Positions 1-6,795 of a DNA stretch of 14,672 nt are shown in pieces. Numbering within the stretch: position 1 is the first letter of the stretch; every line of letters begins with the position of its first letter. The position numbers and the translations under genes are program-made. The stretch lies in NCBI GenBank assembly GCA_029260195.1, contig JAJDDS010000081.1:1-14672 (forward strand), written 5' to 3'. A model generated the notes under the pieces. The model saw only the letters and a list, made by a program, of their open reading frames with translations. It ran no database searches and was not told where the DNA came from. This DNA comes from Phycisphaerae bacterium. GTDB taxonomy: Bacteria > Planctomycetota > Phycisphaerae > UBA1845.

Positions 1-298
1 TGAAACTGGAGCCGAACGCGGTCGGTGTCCCGCGTCTCCACATTTCGGAGATCCGGGCAAAGTGAAGTCTGCGTTTCGCGAGTTGATCTTGGTCCCCATG
101 ACCGAGGAGAGAGTGCCCGCATTGAAAAGCGTTCGACTGACTTGGGCGGGTGCGTCCTGGCATGCGGAGGATCGTTTCCGGCGCTGGATTCTCTCGCCAG
201 TTGTGGTTTCCGAAGGGCTATGTTGGGCCGCGCCAGTCTCCAAGTAGGGGCGACGGTTTCCCATGGGATGATGAAGCACGTCACGGTCGCCAAGCCGC
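1..298. other. Window start, no gene supported
   Basis: An open frame on the plus strand crosses this region and continues through the opposite strand of the 179-residue gene. Its Arg/Ser/Pro-rich composition is that of a GC-rich non-coding frame. No RNA gene, repeat or terminator stands out. Confidence 0.3.
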
Positions 299-838
299 CT
301 ACGCATCGGGTGTGTCTGTTCCGTCCTCGGGTTTCGACGGGTCTGGCTGTTCCTTGCCGGGACGGAGACCCAAACCAGGATTCTCCTTCATCCTGCGCAG
401 GTATTCCGACATGTTGCGATTCTGCTCCACCCAGGACACCGGGTCGGATTCACAGAAGGGAATTGGCGAACCGACAACATCGAGTTGTTCGCGATCGAGC
501 TCCAGCACCACACGACCATTCTGGTTGGAGTACCATTCGATGTAGGGGTACGAGACGTAGTCTCGCGGCGGCAGGCCCGCGGTGATGTCGCCGACCTTGC
601 CCGTCTGGTGGGTCGCGAAGTGGCGCATGTAGACTTCCGCCCCCCGCACGTCCTTTCTCTCAGAGAAGTCGCCAACGAGCGAGATCATGGTACCGCGGAT
701 GTCGCGGTGGAACTCGCCCGCGAGGTCAAACGTCACGGCGTCCTCCAGCCCGTGAAACCACATCCACCCGGTCACTCGGTTTCGCTGGGTATTGTCGAGT
801 TCGCCGGTGATAAAATACTGGTTCGGTCGCCAGGCCAC
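299..838 (-). CDS. Conserved hypothetical protein, 179 aa
   Basis: I do not recognise a named family. The protein is soluble, with no signal peptide or membrane segment. It has a beta-rich first half (GWMWF, VTFDLAGEF, RGTMISLVGDF), a middle segment containing HQTGKVGDITAGLPPRDY, and a Pro/Asp/Glu-rich tail (about residues 155-179) that looks disordered. The start is a GTG. It is chosen because GGGGAGG lies nine bases upstream and the next in-frame ATG (codon 50) would remove the beta-rich region. The gene lies downstream of the integrase on the same strand but is separated from it by a 261-base gap. It may therefore be outside the integrated element or be its last gene. It resembles hypothetical proteins I associate with planctomycetes, but I cannot verify this. 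The function is unknown. Confidence 0.7.
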   Translation of the reverse strand: MAWRPNQYFITGELDNTQRNRVTGWMWFHGLEDAVTFDLAGEFHRDIRGTMISLVGDFSERKDVRGAEVYMRHFATHQTGKVGDITAGLPPRDYVSYPYIEWYSNQNGRVVLELDREQLDVVGSPIPFCESDPVSWVEQNRNMSEYLRRMKENPGLGLRPGKEQPDPSKPEDGTDTPDA

Positions 839-1099
839 GGTCAGATGCCTCCCCGCGCGGAAATGGCCGCTGTCCCACCCAGGGGATTGAACGCAATATC
901 GCTACAGAACTTGTGTGGGTGCGTGGCTTCCGCCAGAGGGCTAACCTGAGCTGACCGGGATTTCGACGCCGTGATTTGGTTGATCATCAAGCGTGCCGAC
1001 GTCATCCGGGCTGATATACGTTGGACTGATTTGGCCGGATCGCGATGGGCGTGCCGTGAGCCAGCAATGTTCGGACACCGGGAGCGGGGGTGTCGCGGA
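839..1099. other. Non-coding gap downstream of the integrase; candidate attachment-site region
   Basis: These 261 bases separate the integrase stop from the start of the 179-residue hypothetical gene. A short open frame on the minus strand crosses the gap, but its composition is not protein-like. The gap holds an odd palindrome at 980-990 (TTGAT-C-ATCAA). Elements of this kind often place their attachment site beside the integrase, so an att site here is plausible. I found no tRNA fragment and no matching direct repeat elsewhere in the window. Confidence 0.3.
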
Positions 1100-2353
1100 T
1101 TAGCCGGCATGGGCCGCATGATCTCCCTGCTTGAGAATCCGGTTCATCGCATCACACGCGGCCCGTTCGTTGGCATCCGTCACCCGATTGTAGAACTGCA
1201 TCGTGACTTGTGTGTTGGCGTGCCCCAGAAGCTTGGCGAGGGTACGCGGCGGGGTGCCGGCTTCGGCGTGGTTCTGGGCGAAGCTCTTGCGAAACGTCTG
1301 CAGCGTGAACGGGGCGGTCAGGTCCACACCGGCTTTGCGAAGGAACGCCTTCGTGTCGCGCAGCAGGTTGTTCACCATGTCCCGATTCAGCCACGGCCGG
1401 TGGGCGTGTCGGGCCCAGGGTTGCCCGGTGCGACACAGATGCCAATGGACTTGCACCTTCCGAAACCGCTCCGGCGTCAGCACGACGAAACCGCCCGACT
1501 TGAAGGCCTGCCCCATGGCCTCTGCCAGGTCGTTCTTGGCCACTTCGGGGATCGGTACCGAGCGTTCCTTGCTGACCGACGATTGTCCCTCGGCCTTGAC
1601 GGTGAACGGCGGCACGTCCTCGGTGGCGGCCCGGTTGACGACGTGCACCCGCCCGGCGTGAAGATCGACGTTGGCGATCACCATGTTGTACACCTCGCCG
1701 GGCCGCAGCCCGCAGCCGTACATCAGCCAGTAGGCCGCCCGTTGCCGCGCCGTCGGAACCACTGCCATCAAGCGGGCGAACTCTCCGGGAGTGATGTGGT
1801 GCCACGGGCGCCCCTTGGGTTGCAGCCGTAGCGGCGAGTTGCCCGACGACCTGGTGGCTCGGAACGGGTTGTGGTCGGTATAGCCCCATTCGACGGCGGC
1901 TCCGAAGATCGCCCGGCAGTGGATCAGGTGCCGTGCCCTGGACCAGCTGGACAGCTCACCCGGACGTCCGTCGCACCGCTGGCGGGTGGCGATGAAGGCT
2001 TCGGCCTGTCGCCTCTGTATATCGCGTACGCGACGCTCCCGTCCGTAGTACGCCAGCATCTGGTCGGTGGTGTTGCCATACCCGATCTTGGACACATAAC
2101 TCAGCGTCGACAGCCGGGCCTCGGCGAATTCGTCGACCAGGACTTCCAAAGTTACGTCGACCGGATCCCTGGGTGCCCCGCGATCCAGCTCGGCCTGCTT
2201 CTGGGCCAGGAACGCCTTCGCCTCGCGAATCGATTCGAACGACCGGCCGTAGCGTTTCTGCTTGCCCGTCTCGACGTCGGGCTCGCCGTGCCAACGAACG
2301 ACCCAGGGACTTCGTCGACGGCGTTCTTCCAGTAGACTTACCGCGGTAATCAT
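1100..2353 (-). CDS. Tyrosine-type site-specific recombinase (integrase)
   Basis: A phage/ICE-type integrase of about 417 residues, expected to catalyse strand exchange between element and chromosomal attachment sites. Numbering from the upstream GTG at 2359, an arm-type N-terminal region (about 12-65) is followed by a SAM-like core-binding domain (about 70-165) and the catalytic domain (about 185-410). Visible catalytic residues are Arg219 in CGLRPGE, Lys264 in SKERSVPIP, Arg357 in TFRKSFA, His380 in LLGHAN and the nucleophile Tyr390 in MQFYNRV. The usual histidine of the H-x-x-R box is Gln354. Two starts are possible: ATG at 2353, used here, or GTG at 2359. Neither has a strong ribosome binding site. 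The gene follows an excisionase-like gene, as is usual for integrative elements. It is full length with no sign of decay. The Gln replacement is seen in some active integrases, so it does not by itself mean the enzyme is dead. Confidence 0.93.
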   Translation of the reverse strand: MITAVSLLEERRRRSPWVVRWHGEPDVETGKQKRYGRSFESIREAKAFLAQKQAELDRGAPRDPVDVTLEVLVDEFAEARLSTLSYVSKIGYGNTTDQMLAYYGRERRVRDIQRRQAEAFIATRQRCDGRPGELSSWSRARHLIHCRAIFGAAVEWGYTDHNPFRATRSSGNSPLRLQPKGRPWHHITPGEFARLMAVVPTARQRAAYWLMYGCGLRPGEVYNMVIANVDLHAGRVHVVNRAATEDVPPFTVKAEGQSSVSKERSVPIPEVAKNDLAEAMGQAFKSGGFVVLTPERFRKVQVHWHLCRTGQPWARHAHRPWLNRDMVNNLLRDTKAFLRKAGVDLTAPFTLQTFRKSFAQNHAEAGTPPRTLAKLLGHANTQVTMQFYNRVTDANERAACDAMNRILKQGDHAAHAG

Positions 2354-2461
2354 GATCACCTGAATCCGAACTTGTTGTCGGTCAAAATCGCGGCCTCGCT
2401 TCGCGGTACGGATTCGCTCGACGATGGCTCAACCCGCCCTTGAAATCAAGCACCTTCACCC

Positions 2462-2485
2462 GAAAAGTGTCAATAAGTGACACTT
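2462..2485 (-). terminator. Inverted repeat between excisionase and integrase; weak terminator or operator
   Basis: Perfect 8-base arms lie at 2465-2472 (AAGTGTCA) and 2478-2485 (TGACACTT), with a 5-base spacer. Read on the minus strand, the hairpin lies 23 bases after the excisionase-like stop and is followed by a short T run. That fits a weak intrinsic terminator, or an operator that limits integrase expression. The AAGTGTC core recurs at about 2530 inside the end of the excisionase-like gene, which slightly favours a protein-binding site. Confidence 0.4.
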
Positions 2486-2508
2486 AGATCCTCGCGCGCT
2501 CTTTGAAC

Positions 2509-2745
2509 TCACCGGCGCGGAGTGCGCTTCAAGTGTCGCTTGGCGGGCCGCGCCGTCAGCGGACGGGAGGCGACGAATTCCAGAACGTCCTCGGCTCGGA
2601 ACCGCCGCTCCCGCCCGATGCGTATGGCACCCAGCTGGTGGCTGAACACGTACCGTGCCACCGACTCCGGCGGGCAGCGCAGGAGCTGGGCCACTTCGTC
2701 GGTGGTCATCACCGGTGGCAGGGGTTGAATCCGCACATCGTTCAT
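2509..2745 (-). CDS. Excisionase-like helix-turn-helix protein (Xis / HTH_17 type)
   Basis: A 78-residue DNA-binding protein of the MerR-like excisionase type. The segment MTTDEVAQLLRCPPESVARYV (residues 13-33) is a typical N-terminal helix-turn-helix. It is followed by the wing signature GAIRIGRERRFRAEDVLEFV (39-58) and a basic tail (66-78). Proteins of this family bend DNA at attachment sites to steer the integrase toward excision, or act as small transcriptional regulators. It lies directly upstream of the integrase on the same strand, with a 149-base gap containing an inverted repeat. The start is the only sensible ATG, and its ribosome binding site is weak. Similar HTH_17 proteins also occur outside mobile elements, but the position next to an integrase makes the recombination-directionality role the best reading. 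Confidence 0.85.
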   Translation of the reverse strand: MNDVRIQPLPPVMTTDEVAQLLRCPPESVARYVFSHQLGAIRIGRERRFRAEDVLEFVASRPLTARPAKRHLKRTPRR

Positions 2746-2811
2746 CGTCTGTCTCGCGTCACAAGCACGTCACATGTGTCCGCAAATTCGTACCGGTCGT
2801 GCCCCGATCCG

Positions 2812-3114
2812 TCAGGCGCCCGCTACGGCGAGTCGCACCAGCACGCTTCGGGCCAGGACCAGGCCGCAGATGACCGCTGCCCAGCCCGCCCAGTCCGGGA
2901 CGGCGGACCCGGTGATGCGCGCCAGCCAACTTCTCGCGCGGTCCACTACCGGATCGGTCAGGGCGCTCAGGCTTTGGCACCACCGCGGTGATGACTCGGC
3001 GGACACGAACCCGCCGCACACGACACGCACGAAAAGGACGAAGAGATACGAATCGCTCGCCCAGACCATCAACACGCAGGGCAGCGCGAGAACCGTTGTC
3101 GAGTAGATCATCAT
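2812..3114 (-). CDS. YggT-like small integral membrane protein, 100 aa
   Basis: Hydrophobic segments lie at about residues 4-36 (one long or two short helices, ending FVLFVRVVCGG) and at 76-96 (GWAAVICGLVLARSVLVRL). Between them is the segment LSALTDPVVDRARSWLARI (49-67). The pattern of a membrane helix, a short loop, 'LTDP' with an amphipathic helix, and a second membrane helix is the layout of the YggT family. Those are small bacterial membrane proteins of poorly defined role, sometimes tied to cell division or osmotic stress. The start ATG at 3114 overlaps the stop of the VWA gene in an ATGA junction, so the two are probably translationally coupled and may act together at the membrane. A longer in-frame start exists at 3180 but would be buried in the VWA gene. 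The family assignment is by eye. Confidence 0.65.
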   Translation of the reverse strand: MMIYSTTVLALPCVLMVWASDSYLFVLFVRVVCGGFVSAESSPRWCQSLSALTDPVVDRARSWLARITGSAVPDWAGWAAVICGLVLARSVLVRLAVAGA

Positions 3115-3854
3115 GAGCGTGCCAGCCTCCCGGCGAGTTTTTCGAAGTGCGCCACCAACTCTTCCTGGTCCCCGATCCAACGGTAGCGTTTGCGGCCATC
3201 GGGATGGGCCGAAGCGATGGCCTTCAGGAGCTTCTCGTCCACGTCGGCGGGGCTACCGCCGATGCCGACGGTTTCCAGGACGGCGATCCTGCGGAGCGTC
3301 CTGGCGACGTCATGTGGCTTGGGGCCGAAGTTGTGCTCGCCGTCGGTGAGCAAAACGACCTGATGATTGGTGCCCGCGCCCGCCACGATCGATCGCGCCG
3401 CGTCCAGTCCGGCGGCGATGTTGGTGGCCGACCGTGTGGTGATGCCGCCGATCCGCTTGGACAGGTAATCGCTCCGCTCAACGGGGGTTAGCGGGCACAC
3501 CGTCCGGGCTCGTTGGGAGTACGCAACCACCGCCACCCGAGCGCCCGGCGCGTCGCGTTTCAGGCGAGCGATGTAAGCCCGGGCGGCGTCCTTGGCCGCC
3601 CGAAGGCGCGACGGCTTCCAGTCGGTGCAATCCATCGACGGCGACGCGTCGATCACCAGCACCGCAATCGGAGCGCTCGACCGAGACGGGGCCGGCAGAC
3701 TCCCACGCGGTCCTGGTTGGTCCAGTGGATCGTTCAGGAACCTCGACATCCGATCGACAATGCCTCCGATCCGCAGCGCCACGGTCAAGATCGTGGCGGC
3801 GAGTTGGGACGCGAACCCACGATCCAATCCGGTTTGGCAAACGTGTTCGTTCAT
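3111..3854 (-). CDS. VWA-domain protein with intact MIDAS
   Basis: A 247-residue protein whose region from about 60 to 245 is a von Willebrand factor A domain. It has the complete metal-ion-dependent adhesion site: the DxSxS motif at 69-73 (DASPS), Thr144 in SATNIAAGLD and Asp171-Gly172 in VVLLTDGEHN. VWA domains bind a partner protein through a coordinated divalent metal. In bacteria they are common in multi-protein assemblies with ATPases. Residues 1-59 are a linker with a hydrophobic stretch (about 15-33) that could be an amphipathic or membrane-touching helix. No clear signal peptide is present, so a cytoplasmic location is likely. The start has AAGGAGG upstream. The gene lies 30 bases after the Hsp70 stop and overlaps the YggT-like gene by four bases. 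The partner is unknown; the neighbouring Hsp70 and the small membrane protein are the natural candidates. Confidence 0.9.
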   Translation of the reverse strand: MNEHVCQTGLDRGFASQLAATILTVALRIGGIVDRMSRFLNDPLDQPGPRGSLPAPSRSSAPIAVLVIDASPSMDCTDWKPSRLRAAKDAARAYIARLKRDAPGARVAVVAYSQRARTVCPLTPVERSDYLSKRIGGITTRSATNIAAGLDAARSIVAGAGTNHQVVLLTDGEHNFGPKPHDVARTLRRIAVLETVGIGGSPADVDEKLLKAIASAHPDGRKRYRWIGDQEELVAHFEKLAGRLARS

Positions 3855-3884
3855 GATGTTTGTTTCCTCCTTCGCAAAAACCCG

Positions 3885-5396
3885 CTACGCGGCGGCGGGT
3901 TTCCGGCGGGGTTTGATACCTTTCTTGTAGTCCACGGATACGGTCTCGGAGACGCCGCTCACCTTGTCGGTCGCCGTGGCGGTCACCATGCCGTTGGCGT
4001 CGATGGTGTACCGCACCTCGATACGCTCGGTGCGCTGGGTCTCTTTCGGTAAGTTGTCCAGCAGCAGCTCGCCGATGAGCAGGCAGTCATCGCGGGCCGC
4101 CTCGGACTCGCCCTGCAGAATCTCGATCCGAGCTTGGGTCTGATCCTCATGCTCCAGGTAGAAGTGATCCGTCTTCTGGCATGGGATCGGGGTGTTCTTG
4201 GGGATGATAATGGCGTTGATCAGACGCTTGACCGGTCCGCTGCCGTCCATCACCGAACAGCCCACTCCGTGGGCGGTGACGTCCTGCACGAATAGGTCGG
4301 GGGCGGGGATCACCTGACCACGCACCGTCGCGGTCTTGCCCTGACTGGCCATCTCGGCGACGCAGGCCAGCGCCGCTCCGTAGGCGATGGCCTTCTCCGG
4401 GTCGACGTCGGCGCGGGGCACCAGGTGGGTGTGATCGGCCACGCGATCCTGAACGTAAGGAAGCCGGGAACTGCCACCCACCATGACCAGGCGGTCCACC
4501 CGGTCGATGGTCAGTCCCGATCCGGCCACCGCCCGGTCCGTCGCCTCCAGCGTTTGACGTACCAGCGGTTCGATGGCCGCGTGGAACTGATCTTGGGTGA
4601 TCTTGACGATGACCTGCCGCCCCGCGTGGCCGACAACGATGGGCACTTCCTTCTGCTTGCCCAACGATACCTTGGCCGCCTCGATGCGCTGGTTCAGGTC
4701 TAAGAAGAACAGACCGTCGGCGCTCCGTGTTGGGCGCGTCCCGGCGGCGCCGGCCACCTCGTCCAGCACGCGTTTCTCGATGCACGCGCTGAGGTCGTTT
4801 CCGCCCAGGGTGGGCACGCCCTCGGTGGCCAGGACGGTGAACTGATCGCCCTCCCGCTTGATCACGGACACGTCAAACGTGCCGCCCCCGAAGTCGTAGA
4901 TCAGACAGGTCGCGGTGCTGCCCCCACGGTCCAGGGCGTAGGCGTAGCCCGCCGCCGTGGGCTCGGGCACCAGTCGCAGCACCGCGATTCCGTTCCGCTC
5001 GAACGCCTCCAGCAGGGCCTGTTTGGCGTCGTCGCGGAAGTTCGCCGGACACGTGGCCACCGCCTCGGTGACCTGGATGCCGGTGGCTTTTTCGGCGTCC
5101 TGTTTCAGCGTTGAGATCAGTGCCGCCGTCGCGTCCGTGGGGGTAAACGGTGGGCCGTCGGCGAACAGACTCTCCGTGCCGCCCAGGTCCAGCTTGAAGT
5201 TGCGGGCGAACCGCGCCGGATCCACGATGCCCTGTTCCCGAGCGTCGCTGCCGATCAGGATGTCGCCCGACGTACCGCGATAGACGGCACTGGGCGTGGT
5301 GTGCTCGCCCCGGGCGTTGCCGATGATTGTCGGCTTGCCCGACCGATCCACCGTGGCGATTTTGCACCGTGTGGTGCCAATATCGAATCCAAACAT
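3885..5396 (-). CDS. Hsp70/DnaK-like chaperone lacking the C-terminal lid
   Basis: A 503-residue Hsp70. The actin-like nucleotide-binding domain (about 1-365) shows phosphate loop 1 (FDIGTTRCKIA, 4-14), the NEPTA-like VPEPTAAGYAYA (143-154), phosphate loop 2 (IYDFGGGTFDVSVI, 166-179), the LGGND threonine region (196-201) and the adenosine motif (VMVGGSSRLPYVQ, 304-316). The connecting motif is DPEKAIAYGAALA (332-344). The interdomain linker (LFVQDV, about 368-373) and a beta-sandwich substrate-binding domain (about 375-490) follow. The protein then ends in a short basic tail. Canonical DnaK has about 630-640 residues, so the helical lid and disordered tail are absent. ATPase residues look intact, so the protein is probably active. 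It lies 33 bases downstream of a GrpE-like gene and 30 bases upstream of the VWA gene. No J-domain partner is visible. This is probably a specialised chaperone for element-encoded clients, not the housekeeping DnaK. Confidence 0.93.
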   Translation of the reverse strand: MFGFDIGTTRCKIATVDRSGKPTIIGNARGEHTTPSAVYRGTSGDILIGSDAREQGIVDPARFARNFKLDLGGTESLFADGPPFTPTDATAALISTLKQDAEKATGIQVTEAVATCPANFRDDAKQALLEAFERNGIAVLRLVPEPTAAGYAYALDRGGSTATCLIYDFGGGTFDVSVIKREGDQFTVLATEGVPTLGGNDLSACIEKRVLDEVAGAAGTRPTRSADGLFFLDLNQRIEAAKVSLGKQKEVPIVVGHAGRQVIVKITQDQFHAAIEPLVRQTLEATDRAVAGSGLTIDRVDRLVMVGGSSRLPYVQDRVADHTHLVPRADVDPEKAIAYGAALACVAEMASQGKTATVRGQVIPAPDLFVQDVTAHGVGCSVMDGSGPVKRLINAIIIPKNTPIPCQKTDHFYLEHEDQTQARIEILQGESEAARDDCLLIGELLLDNLPKETQRTERIEVRYTIDANGMVTATATDKVSGVSETVSVDYKKGIKPRRKPAAA

Positions 5397-5429
5397 GATA
5401 CCTTGTCTCCTGAGTGAATTGGTTTTGAG

Positions 5430-6128
5430 TTATGTCGCCTGGACGTAGACGCCCACGCACTCCGGTCGAACGATGGTCTCGTCGCGGCGGTATCCGGGAA
5501 GCAGCCGGACCGCGACCCTCTCATGCCGCTCCGGTCGCGATGTACGTATGCGCTTCACGCATTTCTGGAGTCCGGCCTGGAATAGATCGCCTCCGTGTTG
5601 GTAGACCTCCACGCCGAGCGTTGCCAGCAGGGCCTCCAGCTCGATGCGATCCGCCTCGCGGGCGTCGAGCAGGTGCCGGAGCGCCAGCACGACGTCCAGC
5701 TCCAGGCCGCGCTCCTGATTGTTGAGCGTCGCCCGCATCTTGGCCGCCTCGTTGCGGCAGCGGTCGGCGATGCCGATCAGGGCGCGGAAGATCGGCAGCA
5801 GCACTTCGCGTTCGTGGAACCTCTCCTGCAGCGTGCGGCACTGATCGTGCATCTCCGAGAGCACGCGGCTCTCGGTTCCCAACTGCCCCAGATCGGTGTT
5901 CATGGCGACCAAGCGCTGATCCACGGCCTGGAGGCGCTCATCCAAAACACCCAGCGGGCCGGTGAGAGATTGAAGAAGCTTCGCCGTCTCGCAGGTCGGT
6001 GACGGACCCGATCGCCGATTCGGATCGTGATCGCCCCTGGCAACGGTCTGCTCGGCCTCGGTTTCGTTCGTGACGTCCAACACCCCGCCCGCCGGGGTGG
6101 TGTTGGGGTCCATCGTTGCGCTGGTCAT
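5430..6128 (-). CDS. GrpE-like nucleotide exchange factor
   Basis: A 232-residue protein with a disordered acidic/polar N-terminus (1-45), a long helical region suited to coiled-coil dimerisation (about 48-165) and a C-terminal beta domain (about 165-232). The end (LLPGYRRDETIVRPECVGVY, 209-228) matches the GrpE pattern of a 'GY' turn, a charged strand, an 'RP' and a final hydrophobic strand. GrpE proteins release ADP from Hsp70. The position immediately upstream of the Hsp70 gene supports this pairing strongly. The helical part is longer than in typical GrpE (about 190-200 residues in total), so the identification rests on the C-terminal domain and context. The start ATG at 6128 has AAGGAG about seven bases upstream and overlaps the stop of the preceding small membrane gene in an ATGA junction. 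An upstream in-frame extension to 6371 exists but covers that gene and has unnatural composition. Confidence 0.8.
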   Translation of the reverse strand: MTSATMDPNTTPAGGVLDVTNETEAEQTVARGDHDPNRRSGPSPTCETAKLLQSLTGPLGVLDERLQAVDQRLVAMNTDLGQLGTESRVLSEMHDQCRTLQERFHEREVLLPIFRALIGIADRCRNEAAKMRATLNNQERGLELDVVLALRHLLDAREADRIELEALLATLGVEVYQHGGDLFQAGLQKCVKRIRTSRPERHERVAVRLLPGYRRDETIVRPECVGVYVQAT

Positions 6129-6349
6129 TGATTGCTCCTTCCGTTGTTGGTCAAAAGTTTCACGACCGCGACCAGCACCACGCCGCAGAATCCGGCGGCC
6201 AGCAGGCCTCGCGTGGTCTCTTCGGGTCCGTGGCCGATTTCCTGGGTGCTGGCCAGGAACGCCCCGATCGCCCCGGGGTTGTTGACGAAGATCACCACGC
6301 CGATCAGTAGCAGGGCGGCGGCGATCACGTTGTTCCACCGTATCTCCAT
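6125..6349 (-). CDS. Small two-TM membrane protein, 74 aa
   Basis: From the ATG at 6349 the protein has two hydrophobic segments: NVIAAALLLIGVVIFV (about residues 7-22) and GLLAAGFCGVVLVAVVKLL (about 48-66). They are joined by a polar loop (PGAIGAFLASTQEIGHGPEE), giving a helical hairpin with a short basic tail. I do not recognise a family. The gene starts inside the 3' end of the nuclease-like gene (25-base overlap) and ends in an ATGA overlap with the GrpE-like gene, so it belongs to the same translation unit. A longer in-frame start at 6454 is possible but would lengthen the overlap and add a polar leader. Confidence 0.65.
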   Translation of the reverse strand: MEIRWNNVIAAALLLIGVVIFVNNPGAIGAFLASTQEIGHGPEETTRGLLAAGFCGVVLVAVVKLLTNNGRSNQ

Positions 6350-6795
6350 GGCTGACACTCCCGTGGACCACGCCGCCGGCGCGGTCGATTTGTTTTTTTG
6401 TTTTCCGGGTGTGACAACGACCCGGAATTCTTTGAAATACAATCCGTAAGCCATTGTGTGGTCTGGCCTAACGTCAGAACGAAAACCCCCCGCCGTCCGT
6501 GCCGGACCGACATGCGATCCAGCGCCGCCCGCACCGAAGCGGCCACCGCCACGTTGGGCACTACGATCCAGAGCTCGTCCGCGGCGAGGTCCATGGCCTT
6601 GGTCAGGTCGTTGGCGATACGTCTGGGCGTGAGCTCGGCCTCGACCGCGATCCGCAAAGTGGATCGCTCGATGAGCAGATCGACGTAACCACCGCCGGAC
6701 GTCCTGACCTGCCGTTGGGTAAGCGCCCCGATCGACAGCGCGATCGTCTCAAGCCGATCCAGGGTGACGCGTTCATGAACGAATCCGCCGTCCAT
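6325..6795 (-). CDS. Small protein with PD-(D/E)XK-like core, 156 aa
   Basis: The core runs from about residue 28 to 110. A strand ending in Asp39 (GGYVDLLIE) is followed 12 residues later by the strand RIAVEAEL, carrying Glu52-Ala-Glu54. A helix (TPRRIANDLTKAMDLAADEL) and the strand ELWIVVPN come next. This beta-beta-alpha-beta arrangement with D...ExE is the layout of restriction-endonuclease-like folds, with Glu replacing the usual Lys of ExK. The C-terminus (about 125-156) is polar and Arg-rich, suited to nucleic acid contact. The ATG overlaps the ATPase stop in a TGATG junction; a GTG start three bases earlier is equally possible. The close link to a HerA/FtsK-type ATPase recalls ATPase-nuclease pairs. 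It could instead be a non-catalytic structural member of the fold. I infer the fold from sequence pattern alone. Confidence 0.6.
   Translation of the reverse strand: MDGGFVHERVTLDRLETIALSIGALTQRQVRTSGGGYVDLLIERSTLRIAVEAELTPRRIANDLTKAMDLAADELWIVVPNVAVAASVRAALDRMSVRHGRRGVFVLTLGQTTQWLTDCISKNSGSLSHPENKKTNRPRRRRGPRECQPWRYGGTT

Noticed and set aside
25..585. Plus-strand open frame of 186 codons at the left end
   Set aside because: It is Arg/Ser/Pro-rich, runs antisense to the supported gene at 299-838, and has no recognisable domain; typical of GC-rich non-coding frames.
841..1119. Minus-strand open frame of 92 codons between the integrase and the hypothetical gene
   Set aside because: It overlaps the integrase end, has low-complexity composition and no ribosome binding site; more likely part of a non-coding gap.
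971..1831. Long plus-strand open frame opposite the integrase
   Set aside because: It is the mirror of a gene with clear catalytic residues; its His/Arg/Gly-rich translation shows no domain.
2759..3199. Minus-strand open frame of 146 codons overlapping the YggT-like and VWA genes
   Set aside because: It is out of frame with both, Arg-rich and lacks hydrophobic pattern; the overlapping frames have domain support.
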